Shown: positions 9,230 through 19,078, numbered from the stretch's first letter. The stretch is DNA of 64,000 nt from Pseudomonas fluorescens (GCF_902498065.1 NZ_CABVIR010000003.1:62001-126000); one strand, 5' to 3'. Notes: generated from the letters alone by a model not told the origin. Translations and numbers: made by a program.

Positions 9230-9319
9230 GGAAAAATTCCTTGGCGAATGCGTCCATCCTAGGCAGGCTATTGGTCTGTTGTAAGAGCCATTAACGACCA
9301 ATTTAATAGGTCCATTGTC

Positions 9320-10870
9320 ATGAGCGAAGCGCCGCTTTCCCTGTCGTTCAACCCCGCAGGCATCGAACTTGACCGCCGTCAGGGTCTCAGTCGCCAGCTC
9401 TATCAAGCCTTGCGCGTGCGGGTGCTCGACGGGCGACTGGCCAGCGGCACGCGATTGCCGGCCAGTCGGGATTTGGCGGCAGCGCTGGCAATTTCTCGCA
9501 ACAGCGTGGTTCGCGCCTACGATCAGCTCTACGCAGAAGGCTTCATCGAGGGGCGTGTCGGTGACGGGACTTACGTCGCGCAATTGCCTCAAGCGTCGCG
9601 GCCCACGAAAAAACTATCCACAAAAGTATCCACAGGGTTTTCAACAGGGTTACCCACAGCCTTATCCACAAATTGGCTGGATTTACCTGTGGTTCCATCC
9701 AGTAAAGTTATCCACAGCGGAGCGCTGGGGCGCGTTGAAAAGAACCATTTGGCCACGCCGCCCAGTGGTCCGCCCCGGGCTTTTCGGGTGGGTGTTCCGG
9801 CGTTCGATCTTTTTCCTTTCGAGGTGTGGGCCAAGTTGAACGCGGCTTTCTGGCGAAAACCGGATTTGCAGCAACTGTGTTATGGCGATCCGGCGGGGGA
9901 TGCGCGCTTGCGCGCAATGATTGCTGCTTATTTGCGCAGTTCCAGAGGCATGCAGTGCACGGCTGAGCAAATAGTGATCACCAGTGGCGCGCAGCAGGGG
10001 ATTAGCCTTTGTGCACAGCTGCTGGTGGAGCCGGGCGACGGCGTGGCGATTGAAAATCCGGGGTATCGGGCGGCGGGTCATGCGTTCGCCGTGGCCGGTG
10101 CGAAATTGCACGGAGTGTCGGTGGACAATGAGGGGATCGACTGCACCGAACTGGCCCGGCTCAGCGATTGTCGGCTGGCCTATGTCACGCCTTCGCATCA
10201 ATACCCGACCGGGGTGGTGATGAGCCTGGCGCGACGCCTTGAACTACTCGCTTGGGCAGAGCGCAACCAAGGCTGGATCGTCGAGGACGACTACGATGGC
10301 GAATACCGTTACAGCGGCGCTCCCCTGGCGCCGTTGGCGGCACTCGATCGGCAGGGTCGGGTCTTGTACGTCGGGACCTTTGGCAAAGTCGCGTTCCCGG
10401 CGTTGCGCCTGGGTTATCTGGTGTTGCCGCCCGCACTGGTGCAGGCGTTTTCTCAACGTCGAGCGGTGGACGTTCGGCATTCCGAAGTCAGCACCCAAGC
10501 GGTGATGGCCGAGTTCATGGCCACCGGGCATTTCCAGCGGCACATCCGCCGCATGCGCCGTGCGGCCCTGAGTCGACGCAATACATTGTTGGCCGGCTGG
10601 CCGCAGAACATCCCCGGCATCGGCAGCCTGCCGAGTGTTGCGGCAGGATTGCATATGACGGTGCCGGTCGAATCACAGGCCCGCGAGTACGAACTGATAG
10701 AAGCAGCCGCCAGCGTCGATGTCGAGATCAATGCACTGAGCAGCTATTGGCTGCCGGATTCGCAGCAACCGGTGGACCAGCGTGCCGGGCTGGTCCTGGG
10801 TTTCGCGGCCGTGCCCGTGGCGGCCATCAGTACCGCACTCGGGCAACTGGAAAAGGTCTGGCGCCGTTAA
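9320..10870 (+). CDS. MocR/PdxR-type GntR transcriptional regulator with aminotransferase domain
   Basis: 516 residues. The N-terminal GntR winged helix (LSRQLYQALRVRVLDGRLASGTRLPASRDLAAAL) is joined by a long linker to a fold-type I aminotransferase-like domain. The PLP-binding region is recognisable: ITSGAQQGISLCAQLL, IENPGYRAAGHAF, VTPSHQYPTGVVMS, VEDDYDGEYRYSG, and the putative PLP lysine in YVGTFGKVAFPALRLGY. Such proteins sense PLP or PLP-amino acid adducts. It starts at ATG 9320, divergent from the PaiB-like gene, its likely target. The linker (about residues 98-133) is built from a four-residue ST-x-x repeat whose DNA resembles clustered DnaA boxes; see the separate entry. Confidence 0.9.
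   Translation: MSEAPLSLSFNPAGIELDRRQGLSRQLYQALRVRVLDGRLASGTRLPASRDLAAALAISRNSVVRAYDQLYAEGFIEGRVGDGTYVAQLPQASRPTKKLSTKVSTGFSTGLPTALSTNWLDLPVVPSSKVIHSGALGRVEKNHLATPPSGPPRAFRVGVPAFDLFPFEVWAKLNAAFWRKPDLQQLCYGDPAGDARLRAMIAAYLRSSRGMQCTAEQIVITSGAQQGISLCAQLLVEPGDGVAIENPGYRAAGHAFAVAGAKLHGVSVDNEGIDCTELARLSDCRLAYVTPSHQYPTGVVMSLARRLELLAWAERNQGWIVEDDYDGEYRYSGAPLAPLAALDRQGRVLYVGTFGKVAFPALRLGYLVLPPALVQAFSQRRAVDVRHSEVSTQAVMAEFMATGHFQRHIRRMRRAALSRRNTLLAGWPQNIPGIGSLPSVAAGLHMTVPVESQAREYELIEAAASVDVEINALSSYWLPDSQQPVDQRAGLVLGFAAVPVAAISTALGQLEKVWRR
9614..9716 (+). repeat. 12-bp-periodic DnaA-box-like repeat array inside the MocR linker
   Basis: Nine-base units start at 9614, 9626, 9638, 9650 and 9662, exactly 12 bases apart, with a sixth at 9708. 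Units at 9662 and 9708 are exact TTATCCACA, the consensus DnaA box. Those at 9614 (CTATCCACA), 9626 (GTATCCACA) and 9650 (TTACCCACA) differ by one base, and 9638 (TTTTCAACA) by two. All five phased units are in the same orientation and reading frame, encoding the repeated S/P-T-x-x linker. Confidence 0.85.
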
Positions 10871-10898
10871 GCGGTTGCGGTTCAACGCGACGCAAGCC

Positions 10899-13800
10899 TT
10901 ACGATTTTGAGGCCGATGGCAGCACCTTTGCGAAGAACAGGGCCGTCGCCAGTTGTGGGCTGATTTCGCTGCGATAGATCGAGATCGCATGGAGATCGTC
11001 ATTCGCACTGCGAGCTTCGAATGCGCCGCCCAGCAGCCGTTGCTGCACGGTTTTCAAATGCGCCGCGGTGAAGGTTTGTGCGGGCGATGCGGGCTCTGAA
11101 TAGTGAAAGTGGGCATACCACAGAACATTTTTGCTGGTGTGGTCACGGACTTCGTATTCCTCGAGGTAGTCTTTTTTGCGGCTTTTGAGCAAACGTCGGC
11201 CGGGGTTCTTGACGATGTCGACTTGACCTTCGCTTTGCAGCCACTGAACACGTTCTGCCGTAGGCGGCTGCAGCTTGGTCATGCTGATTCGCGTTGCGCG
11301 GCCCTGGCTGTAGAGCCGGGTTGCTCCGTCATTCAGCTGCTTGGCCAGTGTGACGGCAGATCCCGGACCGTCATCGACGGAGTTGCTGGCAATCAGCGCT
11401 TCGTCGATAGCCTTGGCGACCTCCTGCAATCGATGGGCTTGCTGATGGAACATCTCTTCGATTTCCACGGGTATTCGCCGCGGTCCTTTTGAATGGGCGT
11501 CCGTTCGGCGAATGAACGCCTCCAGCCCGTTCAGCAATGCCTGACCCTGAACAATGCTGGCACTCAAATCAGGTAGGACGACGACGGGGGAAACCGCTTT
11601 CGCGGCGACTCTTTCAACCCATACACCCGGGGTTTTCTCATGAAATGTCGAAATGACTTTGCCCGTCAGCGTCGAGGTAACGTCGACCAGTTCTGATCCG
11701 TCCGCCCCGGAACCGGCGCGTAGCTGGCCGACCACCGTGCCGTTGTAGCGAGTCTTGATGATGCGCTTGGCGGGAGCGGTCGGCAGGCGGGAAGGGCCAG
11801 GTTGTGGCTCGAGCGCCTGACGCTCTCGCAGCAGACTCGCCAAGTGCTTCACGGTGCGTTGTTGAAACGCGTCGATACGTTGGCGCATCAGATCGAGCGG
11901 TGGTTGCAGGAACTGGCCGGGAAACTCGCCAGGCAGATCGATGATGCGCTGGTCGGTAATCGTGAGTTGCTCCACCAGATCACTGAGCCCTTCGATTCGC
12001 TCCGGCAAGCGCAACACTTCTTCGTCGGCGGCCAGATCCAGTGAAGCCTGAATGGCGAGCGCTGCGTTTTCGACGACGGTCTCCAGCGCCGGGCGTGCTT
12101 CGTGTGGGGCTGCAACAGAGGTCTCGAGGCACAACTCCTGGCCCAGTGTGATCTGGAACAGTTTGAGGTCCTGTAAATCGAACGACGGCATATTGGCCTT
12201 GACGTCGCGAATCACTTCCACGGCTTCTTTACCGAGCAGGTTCAGTTGCTCGAAGCGCGAATGCGCGAACTCGATTTTCTCGATGTAGCCTTCGGTCAGA
12301 TCGCTCGTGAGTTGATAGGTCTGTCGGGCGGCCTGCGTGTTTTCCGTTGGCTCTGTGTCGAGAAGATTGAGGGACAGGCGCATCTGATTTTCGAAAACAG
12401 GACGCTGGTGGTTGAACCATCTTTCCAGCAGCGCTAACTGAAAATCCAGGCGGCTGATCATCGCCTTTCGGAAATTCGGGATGGCCTCGCGAGCATTGAA
12501 CGCTTTCATCTGTTCAATGTTGGTGCTGATGAATGCCATCTGCGCGTCGAGCATTTCAAGGTACAAGCGACGATGGCTGTCGGTGGCGGTGGGGGCCTTC
12601 GCGTTTTTTTCTGCTTCTTTGAGCTCGGTTTCCCGACTTTTGGCCTGGCCCTCGAACGCGATCATTTGCTGTTTCAGTTCAGCCTGGCGCTGCCTGTTTT
12701 GCTGTTCCAGCCGTTGCCTCTCCTTGCCCCCGCCCCTCAGTCTCAGTCGCGTATCGATAAACCATTCGCCTTTGGCGTTCTTGACCAACAACGGCCCGCT
12801 GCGTGTGGGGGACTGGCGTGAGTCAATGATCTGCACGTCGTGATTGTCGTTGAGGGTCACTTCGAACCAGCGCTGGCCCACCTTCGCATACCATTTTCCG
12901 TTAAGTGAATTGAGGTGTTGGTGAGGGCCGGGCGCGCTGGAAGCACCGGCCAGGTCTTTGGGTTCGGCGATGGCCAGTTCATCCAGCAAGGTGCCCAACG
13001 CTACGGGCGGTAACGTAGCGACAGCGTGCAGAGACGTCTCATGGGTGTGAGGCAGTTGATTGAGGTCGGGCAGACGCGTGACGGTGATTTCCTGCGCCGG
13101 TTTGATGTCCGTTGTGACCGGTGGCCCGACGTTCTCGACCCGCCGCGAGACCGGTTTTTGGCGAGCGGCAGCCCGATGGGCCAGCACCATGCCGAGCGTC
13201 AACAGCAAGTCGGTCAGGGCGGACCAGGCGGATTCGCTGTCGTCGTTCTCTTTGGCATCGGTGATGGCCTGCAAGTCGTCCATGATCTGCCAGATCCACC
13301 CGGCAACCCCGGCAGTGCGACCAAGAAAGGGCAGTGCGACGTTGAACAGCATCCATGCGCCGTGCTTGAGCGTTGCCCAGCGAGCTTGGGCGTTGGACAC
13401 CGATTGCCGGTCAGCCAGGGTCATCATAGCGTTGGCGTTGGCTTTGAACAGCGGCGCCAGTGAAGCGTCATCAAGGGCTGCCGCACTGAGCGACACCGCG
13501 CCCATTTTGCCCAGCGCTGAAGTGGGGTCGACCAGCAATTGGGTCAGGGTCCAGACTGAAGGCAATTCACCGCAAAACACGTACTGGGAATAGTTGAAGC
13601 GCACGTCGTCGGCCAGCCACGCCAGGACTGATTGGCGGAGGGGCTTTTCGTGTTTGATCGCATACAGCAGATTGGCTTCACTGGGGTACTGCGTCAGCGA
13701 GGGGACGAGCAATGGCCGGTAGAGGAGACAGGGGCCCTGATCAGGGGACTTCGGACCGATGACGAACATGTTGGCGACTTCGTCGCCCTTGCTGTCGGCG

Positions 13801-15482
13801 CGATCGCCGGTGATGAAGGCCAACGGGCGAATGACAATCTCCTGTCCGTTCACTCGGCGGTCGGTCGCGTTTTGCTGCAGGGCTGCGTTGACGTACTGGT
13901 AGCCTCTTTCATCGATACCGGCTTCGCCGCGCATCTTGTGTTGCAGCGCCTGCAACGGCAACTGGGTGCGTAAATGACGCGTGTAGAGCGCTTGCCGGCG
14001 CGCTGTTTCTTGCGAGTCATCAAGCAGCTTGCGCTTGATCAGTGCCGGGTAAACTGCGCCGATATCCACCTGGGTGACGAGGTTCTCCAGGTAGGCGGGC
14101 GTCATCCAGACGGGCACCGGGTCGCCGTTTTTGTACTGCACTGTCTTGTTACCCAGCGGAACGGCAATCAGGTTTTGCAACGCCAGCTCGATCAGCGACA
14201 AGGTGAAGGTCTGCGTTTTGCCGGGTATCACGATTGCGCCCAGCACGATGACGCTGGTGATGCTGATTTGCACGTCCTCAAGGTTCAGGTTCGCTGCCGC
14301 TGGATGATCTTTGATCATCTGTTCTCGCAAGGTGTGCAAGGCGAAATCCGGCAGTGAAGCGATGCCTTCGTCGAAGGTTTTTCCAGCGTCCTGCTCCCGC
14401 AACTGCGCCAGGTCCATCAGGTGGCGGCTGTAACGGGTCAGGTCCGCGGACGATGCGTTTTTCAGCCAGTCTGTCAGCAACCCCTGAACCTTGTTGAAAC
14501 GCGACGAGGGCAAGGCTTCAAATTCTGTGAAGCTTTTGGCTGCCGCGCTGATGTGCGGTGAAAGCCTCGTTGGAGCGGTGCTCCGGAAGGAATTGAAGGT
14601 ACCGATGGCTTCTGCTTCAAGTGCGATCAGTGCACAGGCCTGATGATGAAAGAAATTGCCCTCGGGTTCGTACAGGCGCCATTGCAGCGTCTGCTCGGTG
14701 CTTGACGTCCCAGGATGTGCGAACAATGTTTCACCCAGTGCCGCAACAGAGTCGTAGTGCTTGAAGCCTTCGGCAATCGAGTGCGTCAGCACCAGGGTTC
14801 GGGTGCCCAGCGTGCCCACGAACACGGCGATCTCCATTACACGCAGATGTTCGGTCACCGCGTTTGCTGTGCGTTCGGTGTCGATCAAACAGGCCTTGGT
14901 CAGGTACTTGTCCTGTAGGCGCCGTGTGGCTCGATCCGGATCATTGAACACGGCACGGGCCATGGCTTTTTGATCGGCATCCCAATCCGTGGCCTCATCG
15001 AGATTCCAGAGGTCCTGCAGCGCCTGTGAGAGCTGATGCCAGCGCGGGATCGAAGGGCTTGTCTCATGATTCCAGTAATCAAGTTGCTGTTGCTGGTAGG
15101 CAATGAACAGCTGCGAAGCGAGCGTATTGATCAGCGATCCGATGGCAGTAATGTTTACCGGCAGTTGAGCCGGCGGGTCAACGCCCGGTTGCAGGGTCAG
15201 GAAATGCTCGCCATCGATGAGTGTCACCGTGGAGTCCGACAGCCCGATCCGCACCAACACGTCGGTGAGCGATTCATACAGATTACTGCCGGGCACGACA
15301 TCGTCGCCGGTCTCGACCCAGGTCGGGGTGACGACCGTGGCGAGCGTCGGATCAATCTTCAACTGCGGATAGAGCGCGTTGAGCGCAGGCGCCAATGCAG
15401 TCGCTGCAACCTCTCTGATCGAGGGGCCGGTGACCAGTTGGGTCAGTATGTTTTCTGCACTCGGGGAAGCGGTGTCGGGCAT
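10899..15482 (-). CDS. Very large dermonecrotic-toxin-like protein (DUF6543-type)
   Basis: A 1527-residue protein starting MPDTASPSAEN at an ATG with CAGGAAACGACC before it. No signal peptide. It resembles the big Pseudomonas proteins annotated as dermonecrotic-toxin (DUF6543) domain proteins. A hydrophobic stretch near residues 705-735 (AWMLFNVALPFLGRTAGVAGWIWQI) could insert in a membrane. It is followed by a lysine/glutamate-rich coiled-coil-like part (KERQRLEQQNRQRQAELKQQ, about residue 920 on). The C-terminal ~250 residues (VEIEEMFHQQAHRLQEVAKAID and onward to the end) form the region shared among these proteins. It stands alone, converging with the MocR gene and with no adjacent secretion or immunity gene. 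Host-directed activity is inferred from family naming only. Confidence 0.75.
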   Translation of the reverse strand: MPDTASPSAENILTQLVTGPSIREVAATALAPALNALYPQLKIDPTLATVVTPTWVETGDDVVPGSNLYESLTDVLVRIGLSDSTVTLIDGEHFLTLQPGVDPPAQLPVNITAIGSLINTLASQLFIAYQQQQLDYWNHETSPSIPRWHQLSQALQDLWNLDEATDWDADQKAMARAVFNDPDRATRRLQDKYLTKACLIDTERTANAVTEHLRVMEIAVFVGTLGTRTLVLTHSIAEGFKHYDSVAALGETLFAHPGTSSTEQTLQWRLYEPEGNFFHHQACALIALEAEAIGTFNSFRSTAPTRLSPHISAAAKSFTEFEALPSSRFNKVQGLLTDWLKNASSADLTRYSRHLMDLAQLREQDAGKTFDEGIASLPDFALHTLREQMIKDHPAAANLNLEDVQISITSVIVLGAIVIPGKTQTFTLSLIELALQNLIAVPLGNKTVQYKNGDPVPVWMTPAYLENLVTQVDIGAVYPALIKRKLLDDSQETARRQALYTRHLRTQLPLQALQHKMRGEAGIDERGYQYVNAALQQNATDRRVNGQEIVIRPLAFITGDRADSKGDEVANMFVIGPKSPDQGPCLLYRPLLVPSLTQYPSEANLLYAIKHEKPLRQSVLAWLADDVRFNYSQYVFCGELPSVWTLTQLLVDPTSALGKMGAVSLSAAALDDASLAPLFKANANAMMTLADRQSVSNAQARWATLKHGAWMLFNVALPFLGRTAGVAGWIWQIMDDLQAITDAKENDDSESAWSALTDLLLTLGMVLAHRAAARQKPVSRRVENVGPPVTTDIKPAQEITVTRLPDLNQLPHTHETSLHAVATLPPVALGTLLDELAIAEPKDLAGASSAPGPHQHLNSLNGKWYAKVGQRWFEVTLNDNHDVQIIDSRQSPTRSGPLLVKNAKGEWFIDTRLRLRGGGKERQRLEQQNRQRQAELKQQMIAFEGQAKSRETELKEAEKNAKAPTATDSHRRLYLEMLDAQMAFISTNIEQMKAFNAREAIPNFRKAMISRLDFQLALLERWFNHQRPVFENQMRLSLNLLDTEPTENTQAARQTYQLTSDLTEGYIEKIEFAHSRFEQLNLLGKEAVEVIRDVKANMPSFDLQDLKLFQITLGQELCLETSVAAPHEARPALETVVENAALAIQASLDLAADEEVLRLPERIEGLSDLVEQLTITDQRIIDLPGEFPGQFLQPPLDLMRQRIDAFQQRTVKHLASLLRERQALEPQPGPSRLPTAPAKRIIKTRYNGTVVGQLRAGSGADGSELVDVTSTLTGKVISTFHEKTPGVWVERVAAKAVSPVVVLPDLSASIVQGQALLNGLEAFIRRTDAHSKGPRRIPVEIEEMFHQQAHRLQEVAKAIDEALIASNSVDDGPGSAVTLAKQLNDGATRLYSQGRATRISMTKLQPPTAERVQWLQSEGQVDIVKNPGRRLLKSRKKDYLEEYEVRDHTSKNVLWYAHFHYSEPASPAQTFTAAHLKTVQQRLLGGAFEARSANDDLHAISIYRSEISPQLATALFFAKVLPSASKS

Positions 15483-15586
15483 GGTCGTTTCCTGATTGAG
15501 GATGCGCCGCTGTTGATTGCGCAGCGCTGGATCAGGTGACGGTATCGGGCGACCTCACAGGCCTGGCGGTACATAAATATCGCAGG

Positions 15587-15616
15587 CAAAAAAAGACCCG
15601 CATCACGGCGGGTCTT
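15587..15616 (-). terminator. Rho-independent terminator after the polyamine operon
   Basis: On the minus strand AAGACCCGC and GCGGGTCTT form a 9-bp stem followed by seven T, just past the stop of the binding-protein gene at 15633. Confidence 0.85.
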
Positions 15617-15632
15617 CGGTTTTCAAGGGGTT

Positions 15633-16733
15633 TCAGGTCCCTGACTTGATTTTGGTCCAGGCGCGCGTGCGTGCACGTTCGGCATCACGCGGCAGTGGTT
15701 GCAGGGTGTAAAGCGTGCCCATCGCCGCTTCGGTCGGGTACAGGTTGGGATTGTTGCGGATCGCCGGGTCGACCAGTTCCGTGGCGTCCTTGTTCGGGTT
15801 CGGGTAACCGACGAAGTCGCTGACCGGCGCGATCACCTGCGGTTGCAGCAAATAGTTGATGAAGGTGTAGGCGTCTTCCGTGTTCTTCGCACCCTTCGGA
15901 ATGGCGAGCATGTCGAACCAGATCGGCGCGCCCTCTTTGGGCAGGCGCATGTCGACGATCACGCCGTTCTTGGCTTCCTTGGCGCGGTTGGCGGCCTGGG
16001 AGAAGCTGCCGGAATAACCGACCGCGACGCAGATGTCACCGTTGGCTATGTCGGCCATGTACTTGGAGGAGTGGAAGTAAGTGACGTACGGCCGGATTTT
16101 CATCAACAGCGCTTCAGCCTTTGCGTAGTCCGCCGGCTTCTTGCTGTTGGGGTCGAGGCCGAGGTGTTGCAGGGCCAGCGGCAGGATCTCCGACGGCGAG
16201 TCGAGCAGGGCGACGCCGCACTGCTTGAGCTTGCTGATGTTTTCTTCCTTGAAGATCAGGTCCCAGCTGTCCACCGGCGCGTCGGCGCCCAGCGCGGCTT
16301 TGACTTTGTCCGGGTTGAAACCGATCAGGATGGTCCCGTACATGTACGGCACGGCGAATTTGTTGCCCGGATCGTTGGCTTCGATCAGCTTCATCAGCTT
16401 CGGATCGAGGTGGTTCCAGTTCGGCAGTTTGCTGCGGTCCAGCGGTTGGAAAACGCCGGCCTCGATCTGCTTGGCGAGGAACACGTTGGACGGCACCACC
16501 ACGTCGTACCCGGAGTTGCCGGTCAGCAACTTGGCTTCCAGCGCTTCGTTGGTGTCGAAGATGTCGTAGACCAGTTTGGTCTGGGTGTTCTGTGCCTTGA
16601 AGTCTTCCAGCGCTTTGGGGGTGATGTAGTCGAACCAGTTGTAGACGCGCAACGTTCGCTCTTCGGCGTGAGCGGCCCCGCTGAGCACCGTGGCGCACAG
16701 GGCGGGGACGATAAGACGCTTGAGTCTGTTCAT
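15633..16733 (-). CDS. Polyamine ABC transporter substrate-binding protein (PotF/SpuD-like)
   Basis: A 366-residue periplasmic binding protein with signal peptide [23 protein letters not shown]. The family signature [18 protein letters not shown] follows the cleavage site, with [19 protein letters not shown] and the C-terminal [27 protein letters not shown]. The start at ATG 16733 has GAGGAAAC upstream, overlapping the stop of the deacetylase gene; an upstream in-frame start lies inside that gene. No permease or ATPase gene is adjacent. Pairing with an acetylpolyamine aminohydrolase gene in the same operon supports a polyamine or acetylated polyamine ligand, matching the aphA-binding protein arrangement in P. 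aeruginosa (from memory). Confidence 0.9.
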   Translation of the reverse strand: MNRLKRLIVPALCATVLSGAAHAEERTLRVYNWFDYITPKALEDFKAQNTQTKLVYDIFDTNEALEAKLLTGNSGYDVVVPSNVFLAKQIEAGVFQPLDRSKLPNWNHLDPKLMKLIEANDPGNKFAVPYMYGTILIGFNPDKVKAALGADAPVDSWDLIFKEENISKLKQCGVALLDSPSEILPLALQHLGLDPNSKKPADYAKAEALLMKIRPYVTYFHSSKYMADIANGDICVAVGYSGSFSQAANRAKEAKNGVIVDMRLPKEGAPIWFDMLAIPKGAKNTEDAYTFINYLLQPQVIAPVSDFVGYPNPNKDATELVDPAIRNNPNLYPTEAAMGTLYTLQPLPRDAERARTRAWTKIKSGT

Positions 16734-16746
16734 TATTGTTGTTTCC

Positions 16747-17778
16747 TCATTGAGCGCTTTCAAAACCTTCAAGAACGTTCACCGCGTTGATACCGATTTC
16801 TTCGACCGCGTAACCGCCTTCCATCACGAACAGCGTCGGCACGCCGAGTTTCGCAATGCGCTCGCCCATCGCCAGGTAATCCGGGCTGTCGAGCTTGAAT
16901 TGGGAAATCGGATCGTCCTTGAACGTATCGACGCCCAGGGACACGACAACGATGTCGGCGCCGTACTTTTCGATCTCTTTGCAGGCGTGTTCCAGCGCTG
17001 CGCTCCAGGTGTCCCAACCGCTGCCGGCGGGCAAAGGGTAGTTGAAGTTGAAGCCTTCGCCCGCGCCTTCGCCCAGCTCGTCTTCATAACCGAGGAAGAA
17101 CGGAAATTCGGCTTCCGGATGGCCGTGGATCGAAGTGAACAGCACGTCGCTGCGCTCGTAGAAAATCGATTGGGTGCCGTTGCCGTGGTGGTAGTCGACA
17201 TCGAGGATCGCGACTTTCTGGTGGCCCTGATCGAGGAAGGCCTGAGCGGCGATGGCGGCGTTGTTGAGGTAACAATAGCCGCCCATCAAGTCGCTGGCGG
17301 CGTGGTGTCCCGGTGGACGGCACAACGCGAAAGCGCTGCGTGCGCCGCGCTGGATTTCTGCCTGGGCGGTGAGCGCCACTTGGGCTGCGCTGTACGCTGC
17401 TTGCCAGGTGCCGGCGGTAATTGGCGCACCGCCGTCGAAGCTGTAATAACCCAGTTCGCCATGCAGGCTGGTGGGTTTGATGCGACGCAAGGTGCGGGCT
17501 GGCCAAGTGTAGGGCAGCAAATCGCCGTCGGTGTTGAATTCGGTCCAGCGCGCCCAGGCGCCTTTGAAGAAGTCGAGGTAGTCGCGGCTGTGGATGCGCG
17601 CGATCGGGTCGAGGCCGAAATCCTTCGGCACTTCTACCGGGCCGAGCTTCTGGTTTTGCACCCGTGCCAGTACATGGTCGGCGCGCGAGGGCATTTCGAA
17701 GCAGGGCTTGAGTTGCCCGTCGATCAGTTCACAACGGCCGTGGTGCAGGTGGTGATCATCCGAGTAGATCGTCAGCAT
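16747..17778 (-). CDS. aphA: Acetylpolyamine amidohydrolase (histone deacetylase family)
   Basis: A 343-residue zinc-dependent deacylase, usual length for the bacterial acetylpolyamine group. It begins [21 protein letters not shown], where the HxxHHG segment is typical. Active-site elements are visible: [26 protein letters not shown] with the His-His pair, and [19 protein letters not shown] with the zinc-binding Asp and His. [13 protein letters not shown] is near the end. It removes acetyl groups from acetylputrescine or acetylspermidine so they can be catabolised. The ATG at 17778 was chosen by homology; the open frame extends further but is not coding-like. It is first in an operon with the polyamine-binding protein, and an AraC gene lies upstream. 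Confidence 0.92.
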   Translation of the reverse strand: MLTIYSDDHHLHHGRCELIDGQLKPCFEMPSRADHVLARVQNQKLGPVEVPKDFGLDPIARIHSRDYLDFFKGAWARWTEFNTDGDLLPYTWPARTLRRIKPTSLHGELGYYSFDGGAPITAGTWQAAYSAAQVALTAQAEIQRGARSAFALCRPPGHHAASDLMGGYCYLNNAAIAAQAFLDQGHQKVAILDVDYHHGNGTQSIFYERSDVLFTSIHGHPEAEFPFFLGYEDELGEGAGEGFNFNYPLPAGSGWDTWSAALEHACKEIEKYGADIVVVSLGVDTFKDDPISQFKLDSPDYLAMGERIAKLGVPTLFVMEGGYAVEEIGINAVNVLEGFESAQ

Positions 17779-17923
17779 TTCTTGTTCTCCGCAGGCTGAT
17801 TCGGTTGAACACAGTCTTGCGGCGGATGGCGATTCGGAGAACGGCAGGAAAGGCCAAAAGGGGATCGATATGGCCAAAATAGTTGACCGAAATTCGCCCC
17901 TTGTTGGCAAGGGGGTGGACCGA

Positions 17924-18022
17924 CCCTGTGGGAGCGGGCTTGCCCGCGAAGGCAATATTTCAACCGATGATGCTGTGTCGGAGGTACTGGCCCCTTCGCG
18001 GGCAAGCCCGCTCCCACAGGGT
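17924..18022. repeat. REPIN (paired REP hairpin)
   Basis: CCCTGTGGGAGCGGGCTTGC and its near-perfect inverse, ending GCTCCCACAGGG, are separated by about 40 bases, upstream of the deacetylase gene. Confidence 0.9.
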
Positions 18023-18025
18023 TTG

Positions 18026-19021
18026 TCAGTGCGGCCGGAATTGGCTGGGTGCGACCCCGCTCCAGCGCACAAACGCATGGCGGAAACTCGCGGTCTCGCT
18101 GAAACCCAGCATTTCGGCGATCCGGTAAATAGGCATCTGATCTTCGCAAAGCATGTGCTTGGCCTGTTCGAAGCGCAGCTCATCCAGCAATTCCTGATAA
18201 CTGCACCCCAGATCCTTGAGGTGCCGACGCAGGGTCCGCGCCGAGCAATTCATCTGCTCGGCCAACCCTTCGAGGCCAGGAGCCGCGTTGAGCTGAGCAC
18301 TGAGCAACTGCCGAATCCGCCCCAGCCACGCCTGGCGCCCGGTGAACTCGAGGTTCTGCTTGCGGCAGCGTTCGGCCATGGCTTGATGGGTGATGACATC
18401 GGCGAGCGGCAAGGGTTGGTCGAGCCAGCGCTTGTCGAAGGCAAAGGCGTTGTCCCGAGCGTTGAAGTGCAGCGGGCAGTTGAAGTGTTCGGCGTAGGTC
18501 GCCTGATAGTCCGGTGCAGCGTGTTCGAAGCGCGCAGCGATCAACGGCAGCGGGTGACCGAGCAGGTCGTCGCAGATGACTTTCAATGACACCAGACAGA
18601 ACTCGGCATTGAACACCGCCATCGCCGGGCTCTCCCGGTAGTCGGCGGCGACGAACCAGATGCGCTCGCCGTCGTCCTCCAGGCTCAGCTCGAAAAGTGT
18701 TCCCAACAGCGCCGGATAACGCATCGCCAGACGCAAAGCGTCACCGAAGGTGGCACTGGTGAGCAGCGCATAGCCGAGCATCCCGTAGCAGGAAACGTGC
18801 ATGCGCCGACCCAGCTCCAGGCCGATATCACGCTTGAGCGCGACCGCGTTGGCGCAGACCTGCATCTCCTGGTTGGTGGTGATGCGCGTGTCCGCACGGT
18901 TCAGGTCCGCTGCGCTGATGCCGCTGCCGGCGAGCAACGCGTCGCTGGATAGGCCTTCGGCCTTGAAGGCGTTGAGCACCAACGAGACGGCGTTGAGGGT
19001 GGTGAGGTGGGAGTGGAGCAT
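18026..19021 (-). CDS. AraC family transcriptional regulator (arabinose-binding-like N-terminal domain)
   Basis: 331 residues. The N-terminal ligand domain of the OruR/ArgR-like AraC group (HVSCYGMLGYALLTSATFGDALRLAMRY) is followed by two helix-turn-helix motifs at the C-terminus (LEGLAEQMNCSARTLRRHLKDLGCSYQELLDELRFEQAKHML and IYRIAEMLGFSETASFRHAFVRWSGVAPSQFR). The start MLHSHLTTLNAVSLVL at 19021 is where homology begins; a longer frame runs through a REP element. It lies immediately upstream of and in line with the polyamine deacetylase operon, so regulation of that operon is a fair guess, not shown by the sequence. Confidence 0.88.
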   Translation of the reverse strand: MLHSHLTTLNAVSLVLNAFKAEGLSSDALLAGSGISAADLNRADTRITTNQEMQVCANAVALKRDIGLELGRRMHVSCYGMLGYALLTSATFGDALRLAMRYPALLGTLFELSLEDDGERIWFVAADYRESPAMAVFNAEFCLVSLKVICDDLLGHPLPLIAARFEHAAPDYQATYAEHFNCPLHFNARDNAFAFDKRWLDQPLPLADVITHQAMAERCRKQNLEFTGRQAWLGRIRQLLSAQLNAAPGLEGLAEQMNCSARTLRRHLKDLGCSYQELLDELRFEQAKHMLCEDQMPIYRIAEMLGFSETASFRHAFVRWSGVAPSQFRPH

Positions 19022-19078
19022 GGCGGCTTCCAGCCTGGGGATGGCTGGAACGCAGCAAGTTATGTGCCCAATGATGAA

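Noticed and set aside
8606..9592. Extended 328-codon start for the PaiB-like protein
   Set aside because: The first ~120 codons overlap the divergent MocR gene and show no homology pattern; family proteins begin at MYNPNGFAI.
9601..9720. The DnaA-box cluster as a replication origin
   Set aside because: It lies inside a coding region, there is no AT-rich unwinding element next to it, and no dnaA, dnaN or gidA gene is near.
16747..18183. Extended 478-codon start for the deacetylase
   Set aside because: The extension runs through a REPIN and into the AraC gene; the true protein begins [10 protein letters not shown].
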